Positions 63,001-64,000 of a DNA stretch of 64,000 nucleotides are shown in pieces. Below the pieces are notes generated by a model, which ran no database searches, was not told where the DNA came from, and worked only from the letters and a program-made list of their open reading frames with translations. The DNA comes from Eopsaltria australis (taxonomy: Eukaryota > Chordata > Aves > Passeriformes > Petroicidae). Location: the NCBI GenBank assembly GCA_034509425.1, contig JAVTVJ010000040.1, positions 5,505,001 through 5,569,000 on the forward strand, in the 5' to 3' direction. Numbering within the stretch: the stretch's first letter is position 1; each line of letters begins with the position of its first letter. Both the position numbers and the translations under genes were made by a program.

Positions 63001-64000
63001 GCCAACATAGAATGACATATTAAATCTACTTTCCTATCTAATTAGAAGGTTACTCAAAGTTACTTTGGTTCATTTGTATTATGAAAGCTGCATGAGAACA
63101 TGACAGCTTTTGACGAATGATTATATTGGGGTTGTATGGTATAAACCAGCTCAAATCAAAATTCACTGTGGTGAAGGTAACAGGTAATGCCACTAAAGGA
63201 GTTAATAAATTGTGATCTCTGCAGAAATTAAACTTTGTTCTAACATATTTGTAACAGGTCTTGTCCTTTGAGACACACAAAAGCTTTCAAGGTAAATGGT
63301 GTATAAAGTACAATGAAAGAGGTGATCACCAGGTTGGTTTATATCAGGGTGCCTCTCCTGATCTCAGCAGAAATACCCTGCTTAGATGCACGGATTCTCA
63401 CACAGTGGGTCTGTAGAGTTTCTACGCTAAGTTTCTTCTTAAAAACCTTTACATTCAACGTAAAATAATTTGCCAGTTGCGATGTTACTACTCAAGTTCT
63501 CATCCAGTGTGATCTGCTGGAGTCAGGTTTAGTAGTCTTGTGTTTTAAATATATCAAAATCCTGGCAACAATGACTTAGGTAAGAATGTCAGTGGTATTT
63601 TTTTCACGTTCTTCAAAGTGCTGCCTTTTTTCCCTATTTCCTTTCAGAGTTGGGACAAAGAGAGATGTGTTTTTCCCTTAAGTCCTAGCTGCTTAGTTTC
63701 CTGTTTACAGTTTTCCTGTTGTTTCCTAGCTAAGACACCTTTAAGAATATCAGTGCAATTCATCTGTGTCCCCTGCTTTTACACTGCAGTTCCTGAGCAC
63801 TCACAGCTGGCCCTCCCCACCTTCTGCACTGAATAGATACAGTTGTTCATGCCATACACAGAAGAGAGGAGAGAGAGAGATTAGTTTGTAGCTGAAACCA
63901 GTTTTCTCATTTAGTTCAGCCAGGCTCTGGTAATGCAGCCATTTTAATACAAATAAGCCTGTGCTGCAGCCGAAATGGGCAGTCCTGCCCTCCCTGTGCT
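60065..64000 (+). other. ASCC3: ASCC3 intron, 5' part only
   Basis: The start of the intron after exon 13, with donor GTAACA. It holds a cluster of three perfect octamer motifs (61015-61263), a CR1 fragment (62941-63005) and a short GA repeat near 63865-63880. The remaining C-terminal exons of ASCC3 must lie beyond position 64000. Confidence 0.88.
62941..63005 (-). mobile_element. CR1 LINE fragment, 3' end
   Basis: On the + strand it reads CCATAGAATCCTTTAGGTTG, then GAAAAGACCTTTCAGATCAT and on to CAACTGTTAATAGCC. This is the reverse complement of the well-known 3' terminus of avian CR1 retroposons, with one ATTCTATG-type tail unit at the low-coordinate end, so the element is on the minus strand. 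It is 5'-truncated to about 65 bp, as most CR1 copies are, and diverged. It is the main sequence evidence for an avian or related reptilian source. Confidence 0.85.

Noticed and set aside
1..64000. Bacterial-type features: operons, CRISPR arrays, insertion sequences, tRNA or rRNA genes
   Set aside because: The window is a spliced vertebrate gene with long AT-rich introns. No direct-repeat array, tRNA cloverleaf or rRNA-like sequence was seen.

Overview
The window is vertebrate nuclear DNA, AT-rich and almost entirely intronic. It carries one recognisable gene on the + strand: an internal piece of ASCC3, the Ski2-like tandem-cassette helicase of the activating signal cointegrator complex. Thirteen consecutive coding exons (1870 nt, about 623 codons) run from 457 to 60064. 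All are bounded by GT-AG introns, the reading frame is continuous across every junction, and no frameshift or stop interrupts it. From memory of the human protein (about 2200 residues), this is roughly residues 1400-2030: the later part of the second RecA-pair, the winged helix, and most of the second Sec63 unit. The Walker A exon and everything 5' of it lie before the window, and the C-terminal exons lie beyond it.

The source is most likely a bird, or at least an archosaur or turtle. One short 3'-end CR1 retroposon fragment with the ATTCTATG-type tail lies at 62941-63005, I see no mammalian Alu- or L1-like sequence, and dispersed repeats are very sparse. The protein is close to human ASCC3 in the helicase core and more divergent in the last exon seen.

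Layout: exons 1-3 are packed within 457-1135 and exon 4 is at 3134-3276. A 9.6 kb intron follows, then exons 5-6 at 12882-13243, exon 7 at 16682-16814 and exon 8 at 19258-19383. After a 9.0 kb intron come exons 9-10 at 28399-28914, then an 18.0 kb intron, exon 11 at 46902-47126, a 12.1 kb intron, and exons 12-13 at 59251-60064. The rest is intron. Exons 1-7 supply helicase motifs Ib to VI, exons 8-9 the winged helix, and exons 10-13 the Sec63 ratchet region, so the exons together form the C-terminal half of the motor. Exon numbers here are window-local.

The introns hold simple repeats, homopolymer runs, small tandem duplications and perfect inverted repeats, a G-quadruplex-type tract, a GC-rich CpG-poor patch, and a few motif clusters that could be enhancers. 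No RNA gene, CRISPR array or second functional protein-coding gene is supported. I did not find a previously undescribed system; the items worth follow-up are modest and are listed as findings.
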